64,000 nt of DNA from WRAU01 sp964277385 (GTDB lineage: Bacteria; Pseudomonadota; Alphaproteobacteria; WRAU01; Hepatincolaceae), in NCBI GenBank assembly GCA_964277385.1, contig OZ195520.1, forward strand, positions 372,001 to 436,000, given 5' to 3'. Under the pieces are notes generated by a model. It saw only the letters and a list, made by a program, of their open reading frames with translations. It searched no databases and was not told the DNA's origin. Made by a program: the position numbers and the translations under genes. Below, in pieces: positions 17,777 to 29,400 of the stretch (position 1 is its first letter; each line of letters starts with the position of its first letter).

Positions 17777-18574
17777 ATGAAAGTTTTAAAATTATTTATA
17801 GTTTCTTTATTGATAATGCCTTTGTACTTAAGTGCTGAAGATAAAGTTATTGATTCCGTGGTAAATACAGAACAAGAAAAAGATAAAACTAATAACTCTA
17901 AAAATAACACAACAAAAGAATTAAAAAACAATGACAATGTAAAAGTTGAATCAAGTGATTCTAATTTGGTATCTAATAAAATTTTTGAAAATTCTGTACA
18001 AGGATCAAGAAGTTTTGTTCAAGATATGTTAGATACTATTTATGCAGAGCTTCCTAAAAAACACGGCAATCAAGAAGTTTTTGATTACTTATTTTTAATG
18101 ACTACAGAAAAGTTTGCTTTTGTTTATATGTCAAAATGGGTAATAGGTAGGGATATACTTAAAGATGTATCAGAGGATTTACAGCAAAAATATTTAAGAG
18201 TATCAAGAGAATTTATGATTTTATTATATGGAGAAATTTTTGATACCTATTATAAGCAATATATTTATAAACTAGGTGAAGTAGATAGAAAATCAGATAC
18301 CCAGTATAATATTACAATGAGAGTAGAACCTAAAATTCAAGATTCTAGAACTCAAGATTCAATATTAAATGTTATTTGGAAAGTAAAATATTCTGCTGAA
18401 GAAAATAAATTCTATGTAATAGATCTTGATGTTAATGGTATTGTTTTCTTGACTACACAAAGAAAACAATTTAAAGATATGTTATCTTCTACTGGTAATG
18501 ACTTTAACAAATTTTTAGAATTATTAGAAGCTAAAAATTTAGAGTCTAAAAAGAGATTAGGTATATCTATGTAA
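17777..18574 (+). CDS. MlaC/Ttg2D-type periplasmic phospholipid-binding protein
   Basis: Members of this family carry phospholipid between outer and inner membrane and hand it to an MlaFEDB ABC complex. The 265-residue protein has a signal peptide (about 1-20), a Lys/Asn/Asp-rich low-complexity spacer to about residue 75, and then the MlaC fold. Visible family features are a helix with MSKWVIGRDIL, the QQKYLRVSREFMILLYGEIFDTYY helix pair (in part), and YVIDLDVNGIVFLTTQRKQF near the end. No mla ABC genes are beside it. The spacer is longer than usual. GGGAG precedes the ATG. Confidence 0.8.
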   Translation: MKVLKLFIVSLLIMPLYLSAEDKVIDSVVNTEQEKDKTNNSKNNTTKELKNNDNVKVESSDSNLVSNKIFENSVQGSRSFVQDMLDTIYAELPKKHGNQEVFDYLFLMTTEKFAFVYMSKWVIGRDILKDVSEDLQQKYLRVSREFMILLYGEIFDTYYKQYIYKLGEVDRKSDTQYNITMRVEPKIQDSRTQDSILNVIWKVKYSAEENKFYVIDLDVNGIVFLTTQRKQFKDMLSSTGNDFNKFLELLEAKNLESKKRLGISM

Positions 18575-18922
18575 ATTAATTAATTTCTAACAATTTTTCT
18601 TAAAAAAAGGGATAGAAAAAAATTTCTTTCCCTTTTTTAGTAGATAAAAAGATAGGATTTGTTTTCATTTTCAATTTAACAAGTATTCAAGAACTACATA
18701 GTTATATAATTTTATACCCTGCAACTTAAAAAGATTAAAACAATAATGATAAATACAAAATAAAACCAATGGTTGGCAAGGTAATATTATAGAATTTTTT
18801 TATAAGTAAAATTTAGCAATCAAATCAGTCTTATTGTAAATGTATCAAATATAAACATAAAGAGTACTACTATTAATAACAAATAACTTATAATGATGCT
18901 GATCAACAAGATTGGTTATAGT
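18575..18922. other. Intergenic stretch between convergent genes
   Basis: Apart from the hairpin terminator at its left end I see no RNA gene, repeat or reading frame in this AT-rich stretch between the MlaC-like gene and ispH. Confidence 0.4.
18602..18638 (+). terminator. Terminator after the MlaC-like gene
   Basis: AAAAAGGGA...AGAAA pairs with TTTCT..TCCCTTTTT around a four-base loop, with T-run after it. It lies 28 bases after the stop codon and works in both orientations. Confidence 0.8.
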
Positions 18923-19876
18923 CTATTTTTGATTCCTTAGTTTTTTTGGTAAATGAAAAGTTACATCTTCTTTCACATATTCGTAATCTTCAATATTAAC
19001 ATTTCTATGTTTTTTAATTTCTTCTATAATGCTATTTATTGCACTATCAGGTGCAGAAGCACCAGCAGATACTCCTAATATCTTAATATTTTCAAGTTCT
19101 TTAAATGGAATCTCATCTTTATTGTCTATTAAAAAAGAAAGGCGATTATTCTTATTCCCAATTTCTTTTAATCTATTAGAATTAGAACTATTTTTAGAAC
19201 CAACAACTATTAAAGCATCTAAATTATCAATTATAGATGTAATAGCATTTTGGCGATTTTGTGTTGCATAACAAATACTTTTTTCAGGGGCAACAATGTT
19301 TGGGAATCTAGTTTTTAATACATCAATGATATCTTTTGTATCTTCTAGGCTTAGTGTTGTTTGAGTTATATAAGCAATCGGTTTGTTAGGATATATTTCT
19401 ATAGCTTTAGCCTCGTCAACATTATTTATAATGTAAATATTGGATGGAATTCTTCCAAATGTTCCTTCAACCTCAGGATGACCCTTATGACCAATTAATA
19501 GTATCTGATAACCTTTATTATAATAATCTATACCAACTTTATGTACCATTTTTACTAAGGGGCATGTAGCATCCATATAATTGAGATTTTTAGCAATAGC
19601 TTCATTTTCTACCTTCTCAGAAATTCCATGGGCACTAAATACAGTATTAGCATTTTGAGGTATTTCTGCAACTTCTTTAACAAAAATAACACCCTTATTT
19701 TTAAAATCATCAACAACTGTTTTATTATGTACAATTTCATGCCTAATATATAATGGTTCTTTTTCATAAATATTAAGAGTTTTTTCTACAATTTCAATGG
19801 CTCTGCTAACCCCAGCACAAAAACCTCTAGGATGAATGAGAATTATTTTTAAATCTTGTAAGGATGATTTTTTCAT
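18923..19876 (-). CDS. ispH: 4-hydroxy-3-methylbut-2-enyl diphosphate reductase
   Basis: The last enzyme of the MEP pathway; it makes IPP and DMAPP with a [4Fe-4S] cluster. The three cluster cysteines are Cys20 (PRGFCAGV), Cys105 (DATCPLV) and Cys202 (CYATQNRQ). HEIVHN (46-51), SAHG (81-84), HPEVEGT and TQTTLS are all present. At 317 residues it has full length. With dxs and dxr elsewhere in the window and ispA, it shows that the cell makes its own isoprenoids. It is divergent from the ELM1-like gene. Confidence 0.96.
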   Translation of the reverse strand: MKKSSLQDLKIILIHPRGFCAGVSRAIEIVEKTLNIYEKEPLYIRHEIVHNKTVVDDFKNKGVIFVKEVAEIPQNANTVFSAHGISEKVENEAIAKNLNYMDATCPLVKMVHKVGIDYYNKGYQILLIGHKGHPEVEGTFGRIPSNIYIINNVDEAKAIEIYPNKPIAYITQTTLSLEDTKDIIDVLKTRFPNIVAPEKSICYATQNRQNAITSIIDNLDALIVVGSKNSSNSNRLKEIGNKNNRLSFLIDNKDEIPFKELENIKILGVSAGASAPDSAINSIIEEIKKHRNVNIEDYEYVKEDVTFHLPKKLRNQK

Positions 19877-19946
19877 TTCTATCTCATGTATGTTAATATA
19901 ATAATAAATAATGATATATTAAAAAAAAGGAGAATTGTATATTTTT

Positions 19947-20927
19947 ATGAAAATAATAGCAATTCATGATTGTAATAGCGGACATAAATCGCAATTAATG
20001 GGTATAATTAATTATTTTAGTTATGATGAAATCAAGATGATTCAGGCTACAAACAATAAGTTAAAATTTTTACCAAGTTTTTTTATGGAAAAATTTTTAT
20101 TTATTTTAAATAAAGAATTACAATTAATTAGTGAACCAAAATTAATAATATCAATTGGTAAAAAATCATTACCTTATGCGATATATTTTAAAAAAAAATA
20201 CCCTAAAGCTAAGCTGATATTTTTAATGCCTTCTGGTTTTTTAAGTGCAAAATATGGAGATTTAATATTTTATCATTCCTATAAAAATGTAAAATTTAAT
20301 GACCCTAAATATATTCCAATACCATCAGCTCCTCATTTTATTAATAATGAACAAATAGAAAAGGAAACAGAAAATTGGAAAAAAAAATTTCAGAACTACA
20401 AAAAACCAGTTATTTCAGTAATTTTAGGTGGGGATGCAAAAAGAATTAATCTCAATTTTAAAGGCATAAACGAATTAGTTACTGAAATTATAAAAATTAA
20501 ACAGCTAACAAACGGATCAATTTTTATTAGCACAAGTAGAAGAACAGGTTTAGAAAATGAGATATATTTAAAAGAAAAAATGCAATATTTTATAGAAAAA
20601 AAAGAGTGTTTTTTTTGGGGATATAAAGAACAACAAAACGTGCAATCTAATAAAAATCCATATCTTGCTATGTTAGGACAATCTGATTATGTTATTGTTA
20701 GCGGCGAATCTATTTCAATGATATCAGAATCATGTTCGTTGCCATCTAATATCGGTGTTTATATATTTTTTTCAAAAAACTTTTATTCAAAAAGATATAT
20801 AAATTTTCATAAAAATATGTACAATAATAATCATGCCAAACCAATTAAAGATTTTTCTACAACATGGAATAGAACATCTTTAAATTCTACAGAATATGTA
20901 ATAAATAGTATAAAAAATATATTATAG
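19947..20927 (+). CDS. ELM1/DUF1022-family putative glycosyltransferase
   Basis: A protein of the mitochondrial-fission ELM1-like family found in many Alphaproteobacteria and often assigned a glycosyltransferase-B fold; its bacterial role is not established. Family features seen are an N-terminal DCNSGHKSQ block (usual DGRPGHENQ type), ILGGD near the middle, STSRRTG, and the NPYLAMLGQSDYVIVSGESISMISE region that resembles a sugar-nucleotide site. A TTG further upstream (19935) is in frame, but AAAGGAGAA lies too close to it and suitably before the ATG at 19947, which gives 326 residues. It starts divergently from ispH. Confidence 0.75.
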   Translation: MKIIAIHDCNSGHKSQLMGIINYFSYDEIKMIQATNNKLKFLPSFFMEKFLFILNKELQLISEPKLIISIGKKSLPYAIYFKKKYPKAKLIFLMPSGFLSAKYGDLIFYHSYKNVKFNDPKYIPIPSAPHFINNEQIEKETENWKKKFQNYKKPVISVILGGDAKRINLNFKGINELVTEIIKIKQLTNGSIFISTSRRTGLENEIYLKEKMQYFIEKKECFFWGYKEQQNVQSNKNPYLAMLGQSDYVIVSGESISMISESCSLPSNIGVYIFFSKNFYSKRYINFHKNMYNNNHAKPIKDFSTTWNRTSLNSTEYVINSIKNIL

Positions 20928-21007
20928 ATTTGTAGGTTTTATCTTGTAAGAAAGGTAATAAAATGGTACAATATGAGGTATTTTAAGTTAAGATAGGGAA
21001 AATAATT

Positions 21008-23737
21008 TTGAGTGATTTATTTGATAATAATTCTGATAACTCTAGTGTAGTATCAAAATCAGGTGAAGATATTACAAAAGTTGCTATTTACAATGAAATG
21101 AAAAAGTCTTATTTAGACTATGCGATGAGCGTGATTGTAAGCAGAGCTTTGCCAGATATCAGAGATGGTTTGAAACCAGTTCATCGTCGTATAATATATA
21201 CAATGTATGAAAGTGGATTTACTCATAATAAACCTTATAGAAAATCAGCCAGAATAGTTGGAGATGTAATGGGTAAGTATCATCCTCATGGTGATAGTGC
21301 AATTTATGATGCTCTTGTTCGTATGGCACAAAGTTTTTCTTTAAGATTACCATTGATAGATGGGCAAGGAAACTTCGGATCTATGGATGGTGATAGTGCT
21401 GCAGCAATGAGGTATACTGAGGCAAGAATGGCTAATTCTGCCCACGCTTTAATTGATGACATAGATAAAGATACGGTAGATTTTAAACCAAACTATGATG
21501 ATTCGTTAAACGAGCCCTCTGTAATTCCAGCAAGATATCCAAACCTTTTAGTCAACGGTGCTAGTGGTATAGCTGTTGGTATGGCTACTAATATTCCAAC
21601 ACATAATCTTGGTGAGCTAATAGATGCTTGCTTAACTTTAATTGATAAACCTGAATCTTCAATTCGTGATTTAATGGAACATGTAAAAGGACCTGATTTT
21701 GCAACAGGTGCTCGTATTTTAGGTAGAAAAGGAATAGATAGTGCCTTTCATACTGGTCGTGGTAGTGTAATAATTTGTGGTGTTGCAAAAATAGAAGAAA
21801 CAAAATCTCGCTCTAATATAATAATCACAGAAATACCGTGGCAAATAAATAAGTCAAAATTAGTAGAAGAAATATCAAAATTAAAAGATAAAAGTGACTC
21901 AAAAGAACTTGATGTAATTTCTTCTGTAAGAGATGAATCCGATCGTCATGGTGTAAGAATTGTAGTTGAACTTAAAAAAGATGCTGAACCTGAAATAGTG
22001 TTGAATTATCTTCAAAAATATACGCAATTTCAAACATCTTTTGGCGTTAATATGTTAGCTATTGATGCTGGTGTTCCTAAATTATTAAATCTTAAAAATA
22101 TATTAGTAGCTTTCTTAGATTTTAGAAAAGTAGTAGTAAGAAGAAGAACACTTTATTTACTACAAAAAGCTCGAGATAAAGCTCATTTATTAGCGGGTTT
22201 AGGAGTATCAGTTGAAAATATAGATGAAATAATTGAATTAATCAAAGAATCTCCATCCCCGATTGTTGCTCGTGAGCGATTAATGGCAAAATCTTGGAGA
22301 GCAGGTAGCATAGTGCCCTATATTGAACTTTTAGATGAACCAGATAGAGAAGTGATAGATGGCATGTACTATTTATCTGAAATTCAAGCAAGAGGGATTT
22401 TAGATTTAAGATTGCACAGATTAACGGGCCTTGAGAGAGAAAAAATCCAAAAAGACTTAGAGGAACTGGCAGAAGAAATTACAGGATATTTAGAAATATT
22501 GTCATCTTATACGAAATTAATGGAAATTATTAAAGAAGAACTAACAGCTGTAAGATCTTTCGCAACTCCAAGAAGAACGCAAATAGAAGAAGCCGCTGAT
22601 GAATTTTCAGAAGAAGATTTTATTCAAAAAGAAGAAGTAACAATAACTCTAACAAATTCTGGTTATATTAAAAGGATGCCAATAACTTCGTATAGAACTC
22701 AAAAAAGAGGAGGTAAGGGTAAAGTTGGTATTAATACTAAAGAGACAGATGTTGTTACAAACATTTTAATTACTAATTCACATGCCGATTTATTATTTTT
22801 TACATCAAAAGGATTAGTATATAAATTGAAATGTTACAGAATTCCAGAATCTACTCCACAAAGTTTAGGTAGAGCTATAGTTAATTTGATTCCTGTAGAA
22901 AAAGGTGAGGTTATAACCACTATTTTACAAATAGAAGATGCTTATAATTCCGAACAAGATATTATTTTTGCTACTAAATCAGGAAGTATTAGAAGAAATA
23001 AACTAAAAGATTTTACTAATATTCCATCAAAAGGAAAAATTGCTATTAAATTAGATGATGGTGATGGTTTAGTTGGGGTTCATTTATGTGATGAAAATCA
23101 AGATATTTTAATTAGTTCACATACAGGGCAATGCTTGAGATTTCCCGTTGAATCTTTAAGAGTATTTAGTTCAAGAAATTCTTCAGGTGTTCGTGCAATT
23201 AATTTAGATAAAGATGATTATGTAATTAATGTATCTATATTACAGCATGAGAAAATAGAATCTATAGAACTTCGCGAAGAATATCTAAAATATGCCAATG
23301 CCAAAAGAAGAGGGGAAGCTCCAGACCCTGGAAAAGTAACTGATTTAGAAGAAAAAGAAGAATTTATTTTAACTGTAACCTCAAATGGATTTGGGAAAAG
23401 AACATCTGCCTATGATTACAGAATTACTAATCGTGGTGGTAAAGGCTTTTTAGGTGGTAAGTTATCTAGTAAAAATGGATACATTGTTGCTTCGTTTGTT
23501 GTAGAAAAAGATGATGAAATCATTATCATTAGCAACAAAGGTCAAGTAATTAGACAAAATGTTAAAGATATAAGGATTACAGGTAGGGTATCTTTAGGGG
23601 TGGGGTTATTTAGACTGGATGATGATGAATTTGTTGTTTCTGTCTCAAAAGTTAAATTATTAGATACTAAAGATGAAAAAGAATTAGAGAATGAATCTCA
23701 ATTGGAACCTAATGATTTTAGTGATATTTTAATTTAA
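21008..23737 (+). CDS. gyrA: DNA gyrase subunit A
   Basis: The breakage-reunion subunit of gyrase, which introduces negative supercoils with GyrB. At 909 residues the catalytic tyrosine is Tyr136 (AMRYTEAR). Quinolone-site positions equivalent to E. coli 83 and 87 are Ser97 and Asp101, the sensitive-type residues. The C-terminal DNA-wrapping domain carries a GyrA-box variant, QKRGGKG, near residue 566, which marks it as GyrA and not ParC. The start is a TTG, eight bases after AGGGAA. The C-terminal tail is acidic. Confidence 0.97.
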   Translation: MSDLFDNNSDNSSVVSKSGEDITKVAIYNEMKKSYLDYAMSVIVSRALPDIRDGLKPVHRRIIYTMYESGFTHNKPYRKSARIVGDVMGKYHPHGDSAIYDALVRMAQSFSLRLPLIDGQGNFGSMDGDSAAAMRYTEARMANSAHALIDDIDKDTVDFKPNYDDSLNEPSVIPARYPNLLVNGASGIAVGMATNIPTHNLGELIDACLTLIDKPESSIRDLMEHVKGPDFATGARILGRKGIDSAFHTGRGSVIICGVAKIEETKSRSNIIITEIPWQINKSKLVEEISKLKDKSDSKELDVISSVRDESDRHGVRIVVELKKDAEPEIVLNYLQKYTQFQTSFGVNMLAIDAGVPKLLNLKNILVAFLDFRKVVVRRRTLYLLQKARDKAHLLAGLGVSVENIDEIIELIKESPSPIVARERLMAKSWRAGSIVPYIELLDEPDREVIDGMYYLSEIQARGILDLRLHRLTGLEREKIQKDLEELAEEITGYLEILSSYTKLMEIIKEELTAVRSFATPRRTQIEEAADEFSEEDFIQKEEVTITLTNSGYIKRMPITSYRTQKRGGKGKVGINTKETDVVTNILITNSHADLLFFTSKGLVYKLKCYRIPESTPQSLGRAIVNLIPVEKGEVITTILQIEDAYNSEQDIIFATKSGSIRRNKLKDFTNIPSKGKIAIKLDDGDGLVGVHLCDENQDILISSHTGQCLRFPVESLRVFSSRNSSGVRAINLDKDDYVINVSILQHEKIESIELREEYLKYANAKRRGEAPDPGKVTDLEEKEEFILTVTSNGFGKRTSAYDYRITNRGGKGFLGGKLSSKNGYIVASFVVEKDDEIIIISNKGQVIRQNVKDIRITGRVSLGVGLFRLDDDEFVVSVSKVKLLDTKDEKELENESQLEPNDFSDILI

Positions 23738-24021
23738 TTCAGTTATGCATAGTTATATACATAAAATATAAAAATTAATTTATTATTTTACTTTTTTAAA
23801 ATAATACGAAATTGTTTTTTGTAATTTATGTATATGATCTAGTCAATTGTCTAAAAAATAAACTCAATTTTTGTTATGTAATAATCTATTAATAAAATAA
23901 GAAACTGTATCTATATAAAATGAAGCAAATATATTATTAGTTTTTAATTGCGGGGATTTGTAATGTATATAATTTATAATGTTATATAAGATACAATAGA
24001 AAATAAACATAGGAGTTAGTC

Positions 24022-25101
24022 TTGTTAATTGCATTTTGCATAGCTGTATTTATGACACTTTATTTATCATTTCATATTTATTACTCATTTTTTAGTAATA
24101 AGTTTATGATTCCAGTTTTATTTATAATAGTTTTAGGATTGCTATTCTCATTTTTTTGGTTAAGATTGATAAATAATTATATCCCTTATTCATTATTCAG
24201 AGTTATACAATTTATTTTTTATTTTTTATTAGGAATGGTAGCTTATGCTATTATTTTTTATATAATTGCAGATATTTTGCGTTTATTTATGAATATAAAT
24301 CCAAAAATAGAAGGAATTATAATAATAATAGCTGCTTTATTTGTTGCTGTTTTAGGATATATAAACACTAGAGTAATAAGAGAAGTAAATTATGTTGTAT
24401 ATAGTGAAAAAATAAGTAAACCTCTTAAAGTTATACTTGTTTCTGATATTCATATTGGTAGTCCTGATGTAACACTATCTAAATTTAAACAAATGATTAA
24501 TAAAATTAATGCCCAAAATGCAGATTTTGTTATAATGGCAGGAGATATTATTGATGATGCTTCTATAGAATATCAAGAATTAGGTTATGGTAGCTTATTT
24601 GCTGAAATAAAATCTAAACATGGAGTTTATGCAACCATTGGAAACCATGAAACCTATCAGGGAGATGTGGATTGTGTAGAAGAAAAATTTATATCAGATG
24701 GTTTAAAAGTTCTTAATAATTCACAAGAGTTTTTTGAAGATTACAATCTAAATTTAATAGGAATAACAGATATAGGCAGAAGCAATAAAAAACTTCAAAC
24801 GGTAGATGAGTTTAATTTAGAAGAGAATATTTTTAATTTATTGATAGAGCATAATCCTATTAGATTTGATAATAATTATAAATATAATATAGATTTACAA
24901 GTTTCAGGTCATACTCATGCCGGACAAATAATTCATGGTTATATAATAACACAAATCATGTATACAAAACCATGGGGAAAGTTAGATATTAATAGCTCAA
25001 GTCTTATTACAAGTACAGGGGTTGGATCTTGGGGACCGCCAATGAGAGATATAACTTATCCAGAAATTGTTATAATAAATATAGAACCGAAAAATAAATA
25101 A
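24022..25101 (+). CDS. Membrane-anchored metallophosphoesterase (YkuE/calcineurin type)
   Basis: The N-terminal 115 residues are strongly hydrophobic, with about four membrane helices. The rest is a calcineurin-like phosphoesterase domain with the metal ligands in order: SDIHIG, GDIID, GNHE, EHNP and GHTHAG. The catalytic domain should face either side of the inner membrane depending on topology; I cannot fix it. Relatives include YkuE-type enzymes and lipid-A/UDP-diacylglucosamine hydrolases; the substrate is unknown. The start is TTG, six bases after AGGAG. coaD follows after 31 bases, so the two are probably one operon. Confidence 0.85.
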   Translation: MLIAFCIAVFMTLYLSFHIYYSFFSNKFMIPVLFIIVLGLLFSFFWLRLINNYIPYSLFRVIQFIFYFLLGMVAYAIIFYIIADILRLFMNINPKIEGIIIIIAALFVAVLGYINTRVIREVNYVVYSEKISKPLKVILVSDIHIGSPDVTLSKFKQMINKINAQNADFVIMAGDIIDDASIEYQELGYGSLFAEIKSKHGVYATIGNHETYQGDVDCVEEKFISDGLKVLNNSQEFFEDYNLNLIGITDIGRSNKKLQTVDEFNLEENIFNLLIEHNPIRFDNNYKYNIDLQVSGHTHAGQIIHGYIITQIMYTKPWGKLDINSSSLITSTGVGSWGPPMRDITYPEIVIINIEPKNK

Positions 25102-25132
25102 ATGTAAATTACTGAAATAAAACTAAGAAAAC

Positions 25133-25621
25133 ATGAAAAAAGCTGTTTATCCCGGATCATTTGATCCTATAACCCTAGGTCATTTAGACATAATAAAAAG
25201 AGCCTTAAAATTCACTGATGAATTAATTATTGCTGTTGGTGTAAATAACGAAAAATCTTGTTTATTTTCAACTAAAGAAAGAATGGATTTAATAGATTTA
25301 TCAATAAAAGAAACCCTATCAAAAGATTTATACGATAAAATAACTATACAATCTACTAATGGTTTATTAGTTGATTTTTTAAAAAAAATTGATGCCCATA
25401 TAATTATAAGAGGAATTAGAATATTTTCTGATTTTGATTATGAGTTTAATTTAGCAGGAATTAATTCTAAATTGTATCCAGATAGTGAAACTATATTTTT
25501 AAAAACATCAGAAAGTAAGCAATTTATTTCTTCAAGATTTGTAAAAGAAATTGCTCATTACAATGGAGATGTATCGAGTTTTGTATCAAAAAGCGTAGAA
25601 GAAGCCTTCAAAAGAAAATAA
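25133..25621 (+). CDS. coaD: Phosphopantetheine adenylyltransferase
   Basis: Transfers AMP to 4'-phosphopantetheine, the fourth step of CoA synthesis. The 162-residue protein has the nucleotidyltransferase signature YPGSFDPITLGH (TLGH at 14-17), RGIR near residue 100, and ISSRFVKE near the end in the place of the usual ISSS-V-R/K motif. Its length is normal. It follows the phosphoesterase gene closely. Confidence 0.95.
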   Translation: MKKAVYPGSFDPITLGHLDIIKRALKFTDELIIAVGVNNEKSCLFSTKERMDLIDLSIKETLSKDLYDKITIQSTNGLLVDFLKKIDAHIIIRGIRIFSDFDYEFNLAGINSKLYPDSETIFLKTSESKQFISSRFVKEIAHYNGDVSSFVSKSVEEAFKRK

Positions 25622-25890
25622 TGTACATACAGTATCACTTGTTTTAAGTTATTAGTAAGTTTAAGAAATTAATAACTTTAAAATAAAAAATGCCTTTATT
25701 TTTACTTCAAGATTAAACAGGTTTAGTGCTCTTTTTTAAGGCTACAAAAAGAACACTAAGAATTCTAATAATAAGTGCTATTGCAACCACAAATAGTTGT
25801 TATTGTATTCTGTACAATAAATATCTAATTTGATAAAATCATTCTAGTTTACTTAGTAATCTAATAATTAAAATTATAAGGAAATTTATT

Positions 25891-26202
25891 ATGAAAAAAA
25901 TAGTATTGTTATTAGTGTTAGTATTAGGATTAGGAGGTTGTGCTAAAGCCCCTTCACAAGTTGGTTCTGCCTTATTTGGTTTTACAAAAGAACCAATTAG
26001 TGTTACTTCTAATGAAAATGAGGCTAAAAAAACTGGTCAAGCATGTGGAAGAAACATATTGGGATTAGTTTCATATGGTGATTTTTCTATTAAAAAAGCA
26101 AAAGAAAAAGGAAAAATAACCCAAGTAGCTACATCTGATAAAAAAATTACCAATATATTCTTTGTATATTCTAGTGTCTGTACAGTAGTAACCGGATCTT
26201 AG
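25891..26202 (+). CDS. Small TRL-like lipoprotein
   Basis: A 103-residue lipoprotein with a Lys-Lys start, a hydrophobic core and the lipobox LGGC (Cys17), so it should be lipidated and sent to the inner or outer membrane. The mature part contains ACGRNILGLVSYGDFSI (in part), GKITQVATSD and a VYSSVCTVV end, which match the TRL-like family of small bacterial lipoproteins; their role is unknown. TAAGGAAAT precedes the ATG. It lies on the same strand as the giant gene, 232 bases upstream, but a hairpin separates them. Confidence 0.75.
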   Translation: MKKIVLLLVLVLGLGGCAKAPSQVGSALFGFTKEPISVTSNENEAKKTGQACGRNILGLVSYGDFSIKKAKEKGKITQVATSDKKITNIFFVYSSVCTVVTGS

Positions 26203-26235
26203 CATTTTCTACTAATTTCATATTCAAGATTTATT

Positions 26236-26270
26236 AGTTTAAAGGATAGTGTATTACTATCATTTAAACT
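26236..26270 (+). terminator. Hairpin between the TRL-like gene and the giant gene
   Basis: A 15-base stem (AGTTTAAAGGATAGT with ACTATCATTTAAACT, one mismatch) has a five-base loop. It lacks a T-run after it, so it is only a possible terminator. Confidence 0.45.
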
Positions 26271-26434
26271 AAGATAGTTAACCATAATTATTGTTACTCA
26301 AACTATTATTTTAATGAACAATATAATATCAATATTATATAAAATTATAGAATTTTAGTTTTTTATATCATATACCTAGAATGAGTAAAGCTTTTTTATA
26401 TATAGCAACAAAACAATTCTTAAGAGGTATTTAA

Positions 26435-29400
26435 GTGAATAAGTCAGTAGTGTATAGTGATAATTCTGTCCAAGTTGAGGATCCCAACAAAGGTAATATA
26501 GTTATTTATGCTCATCCAGAGGATGTAATAAACTTAGATTTTGATTTAGCTTTTTTAAAAAAAGAGTTAGTAAATGGAGATTTGGTTATTACAACAAATT
26601 CAGGTGGAACTGTCACAATTGCTAATTATTCAATTATGTTTATGCAAAAACAAATACCGATTATTGTAGATTCTCTTTCGCAAAGATATGGTTATAATGA
26701 TTTTCTTGATGATGCTAAGGCATTTTCTTCTTCTGATAATACTGATCTTCTTGTTATTAATAGAACAGTATCTACCGCAAAAGCTACTGAAATTAGTGAG
26801 AATTTTTTAGCCTCTGGTAAAGAAATCTTATTTAACGAATATGATCAAAAAGAATTAATCGGTATGATAGAACTTGAGGAACAAAGCCCTATATTATCAT
26901 CAGATGTATTTTCTAATCCTAATACTGTACTAACCCTTTATCCAGAAGGTATAGATAAAAATGATACTTCAGTGGTTTATACCTATGCAGGAAGAACTAT
27001 ACTAAATCAAGAAGAAGTAGGAAACAAACCTGTTGTGGTTAGAAATTCTAATCCTCAAATTTCACCGCTTTATGGAACTAGTGTTGTAACCTCATTAGAA
27101 GGTAATACCGCTATTATAAAAGCATTAGCTGGTGGTGGTAAGATGCAAGGTAATGATTACTCTAGTTATATGTATAGTCCAGAGCTTTTAGATTATTCTT
27201 CTTCTGCAGGATCTATACACTATGAAGCCTATAATGGCAAACAGATTCAAAGAGGAATAAATCTAAAATTTTTAGATTCAGCTACTTTTTTTGATAATAT
27301 TATTATAAGAGATGTGCCCGAAGGTATTAAATTTATTTCTACATCTACAACTGAAGTGCAACCATTAGGTAATAATGCTTTTCAGATAATTTCTAGATCT
27401 CAATCTAATGCTATGGACATATATTTTGTTTATAATGAAGCAAATGCTATAGATGCCTATGGTAATCCAATAGGCTTGAAACAAATTATGCAGGAATGTC
27501 AAATTGAAGTTACAGGATTTAATCCAAAATATCAACAAATAGTAAATGGTAAATCAACTGTCACTTTTGATTTTAGAGAAGTTCATGGTGATGAAGATAT
27601 TAATAACTTTTCAATGTATAATACTTTTACTTTTTCAACCTTGTTTGATCCACTAATTGTTAGAACCAGTAATTATGATGACTATATAGTAGGAGGAGTA
27701 ACTAGCCATATTTATGACCTTTTGCAAGGTAATAATATATTTATTGGCGGTGATGGAAATGATACCGTATATATGGGAGAAGGTAGTAGTGAGTATGAGT
27801 ATAAATTTGGTAATGACAGAGTTGATGCCAAAGCCACAATGAATAGTATTGATAATCCAACAATAACAGGTACAGATACTTTAAAATTTAATTATGGAGC
27901 ATATGTAGATAAAACAACAGGATCATACAATTTTAATAGAGATGTACATATAGCGTTAGATAATGGTTATGTAAAAGTAAATAATAATGCAAAAAATTCT
28001 AAAAATGTAGAAGATAATTCATATTCAGAATTTAAGAATTTTGATTTGTTGTATTTAGAAAGCGATGAGCAACAATTTTCGCAGATTAATAATGAAATTA
28101 CAATTAATAGTACAAAAGGTTTCTATGGTTTTCAAATATTTGCGGGTAGTAATGATACAACGAATGGTCAAAGTGGTAATATATTAAATTTAGGATTAGC
28201 GTCTCTTATAGATTTCAGTGAAGAAAATGGAGCGTATATTTCTTCGGTTTTGCTAAGAACAAACCCAGAAAAGGATACAGATTTTGATAAAACACAAAAG
28301 ATTTATTTTTCGTCTGGCAATGGATCTAATAATAAAAATATATTTACGACAATTCGAGGTTCAGAGGGTAATGATTACTATTTAGCATCTGATCATAAAA
28401 ATTATGATGTTTATTTTGATGGTAAACAAGGAAGAAATACGATAGATTTTTCTTTAGTTGCTAATACAAGTGTAGTATATGATGTTGTTAGTGGTAGTGC
28501 AGAATATTCAGGTCAAAAAGATACCCTAATTAATATAGGTGTTTTTATAGGATCAAAACAATATGATACGGTTTATGCTAGTGGTGTTGGTAGTATGACC
28601 TTTTATATGAGTCCAGAGGATATTAGCTCATCAGCAGGTAATGTTGTTTCATACGAAAGATTTGCAGGTATTGATGGCAAAGGAGTAGAAATAGATTATG
28701 TTGTAGGTAAGGATTCTGGTGGTTTTATCCAAGTAGACAAATATGGTCGCGGAAAGGATGTAATATATGGAAGCCCTGAGATTAAAGCATCACAAGCCAA
28801 TGATATATTTTATTTATCTATGTCAAATAATTATAGTATAAATGGCATAGCTGGTAAGAATACCATGGACTATTCAAAAGATATTTCTAGTACAGGAATC
28901 ATAGTTAATGTTAAGAATGTAGGTACAAATTCTGATGCTAGTGGATCTATTAATAAGGCGTCTTATGTTGATAATTTTGTTTATATACAATCAATAATAG
29001 GTACCAATCAAAATGATACATTTTTAATTTCAGGAGATCAAAGATCCTCTATGCATTATGATGGTAGAGGAGGTTATAATACTATAGATTACTCAGATAT
29101 CAAAGATGGTATTCGTATTAATTATAATATATCAAAAGAAGAATTAACAAAAGTTTATATTTCAACCAATGAAAGAATTAAAGATGATGTTATAGGTTTT
29201 TCTTCTTTAATAGGTACAAAAGAAGATGATATGTTTATAGCAGAAGATAATGCTTGGCAAACAGCATCTAATGTTATTTATGATGGAAATGTAAGCAAAT
29301 ATAATCCGTCAAAAGAAATAACCTTAAATTCATATAATGAGCTTGAAAATGCAGGTAATGTTTTATATTTAAATTATGAGATAAAAGAGTCTTTAAACTT

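Noticed and set aside
7368..23737. Chromosome origin near dnaB or gyrA
   Set aside because: No dnaA, gyrB or DnaA-box cluster is seen, and AT-rich runs are everywhere in this window.
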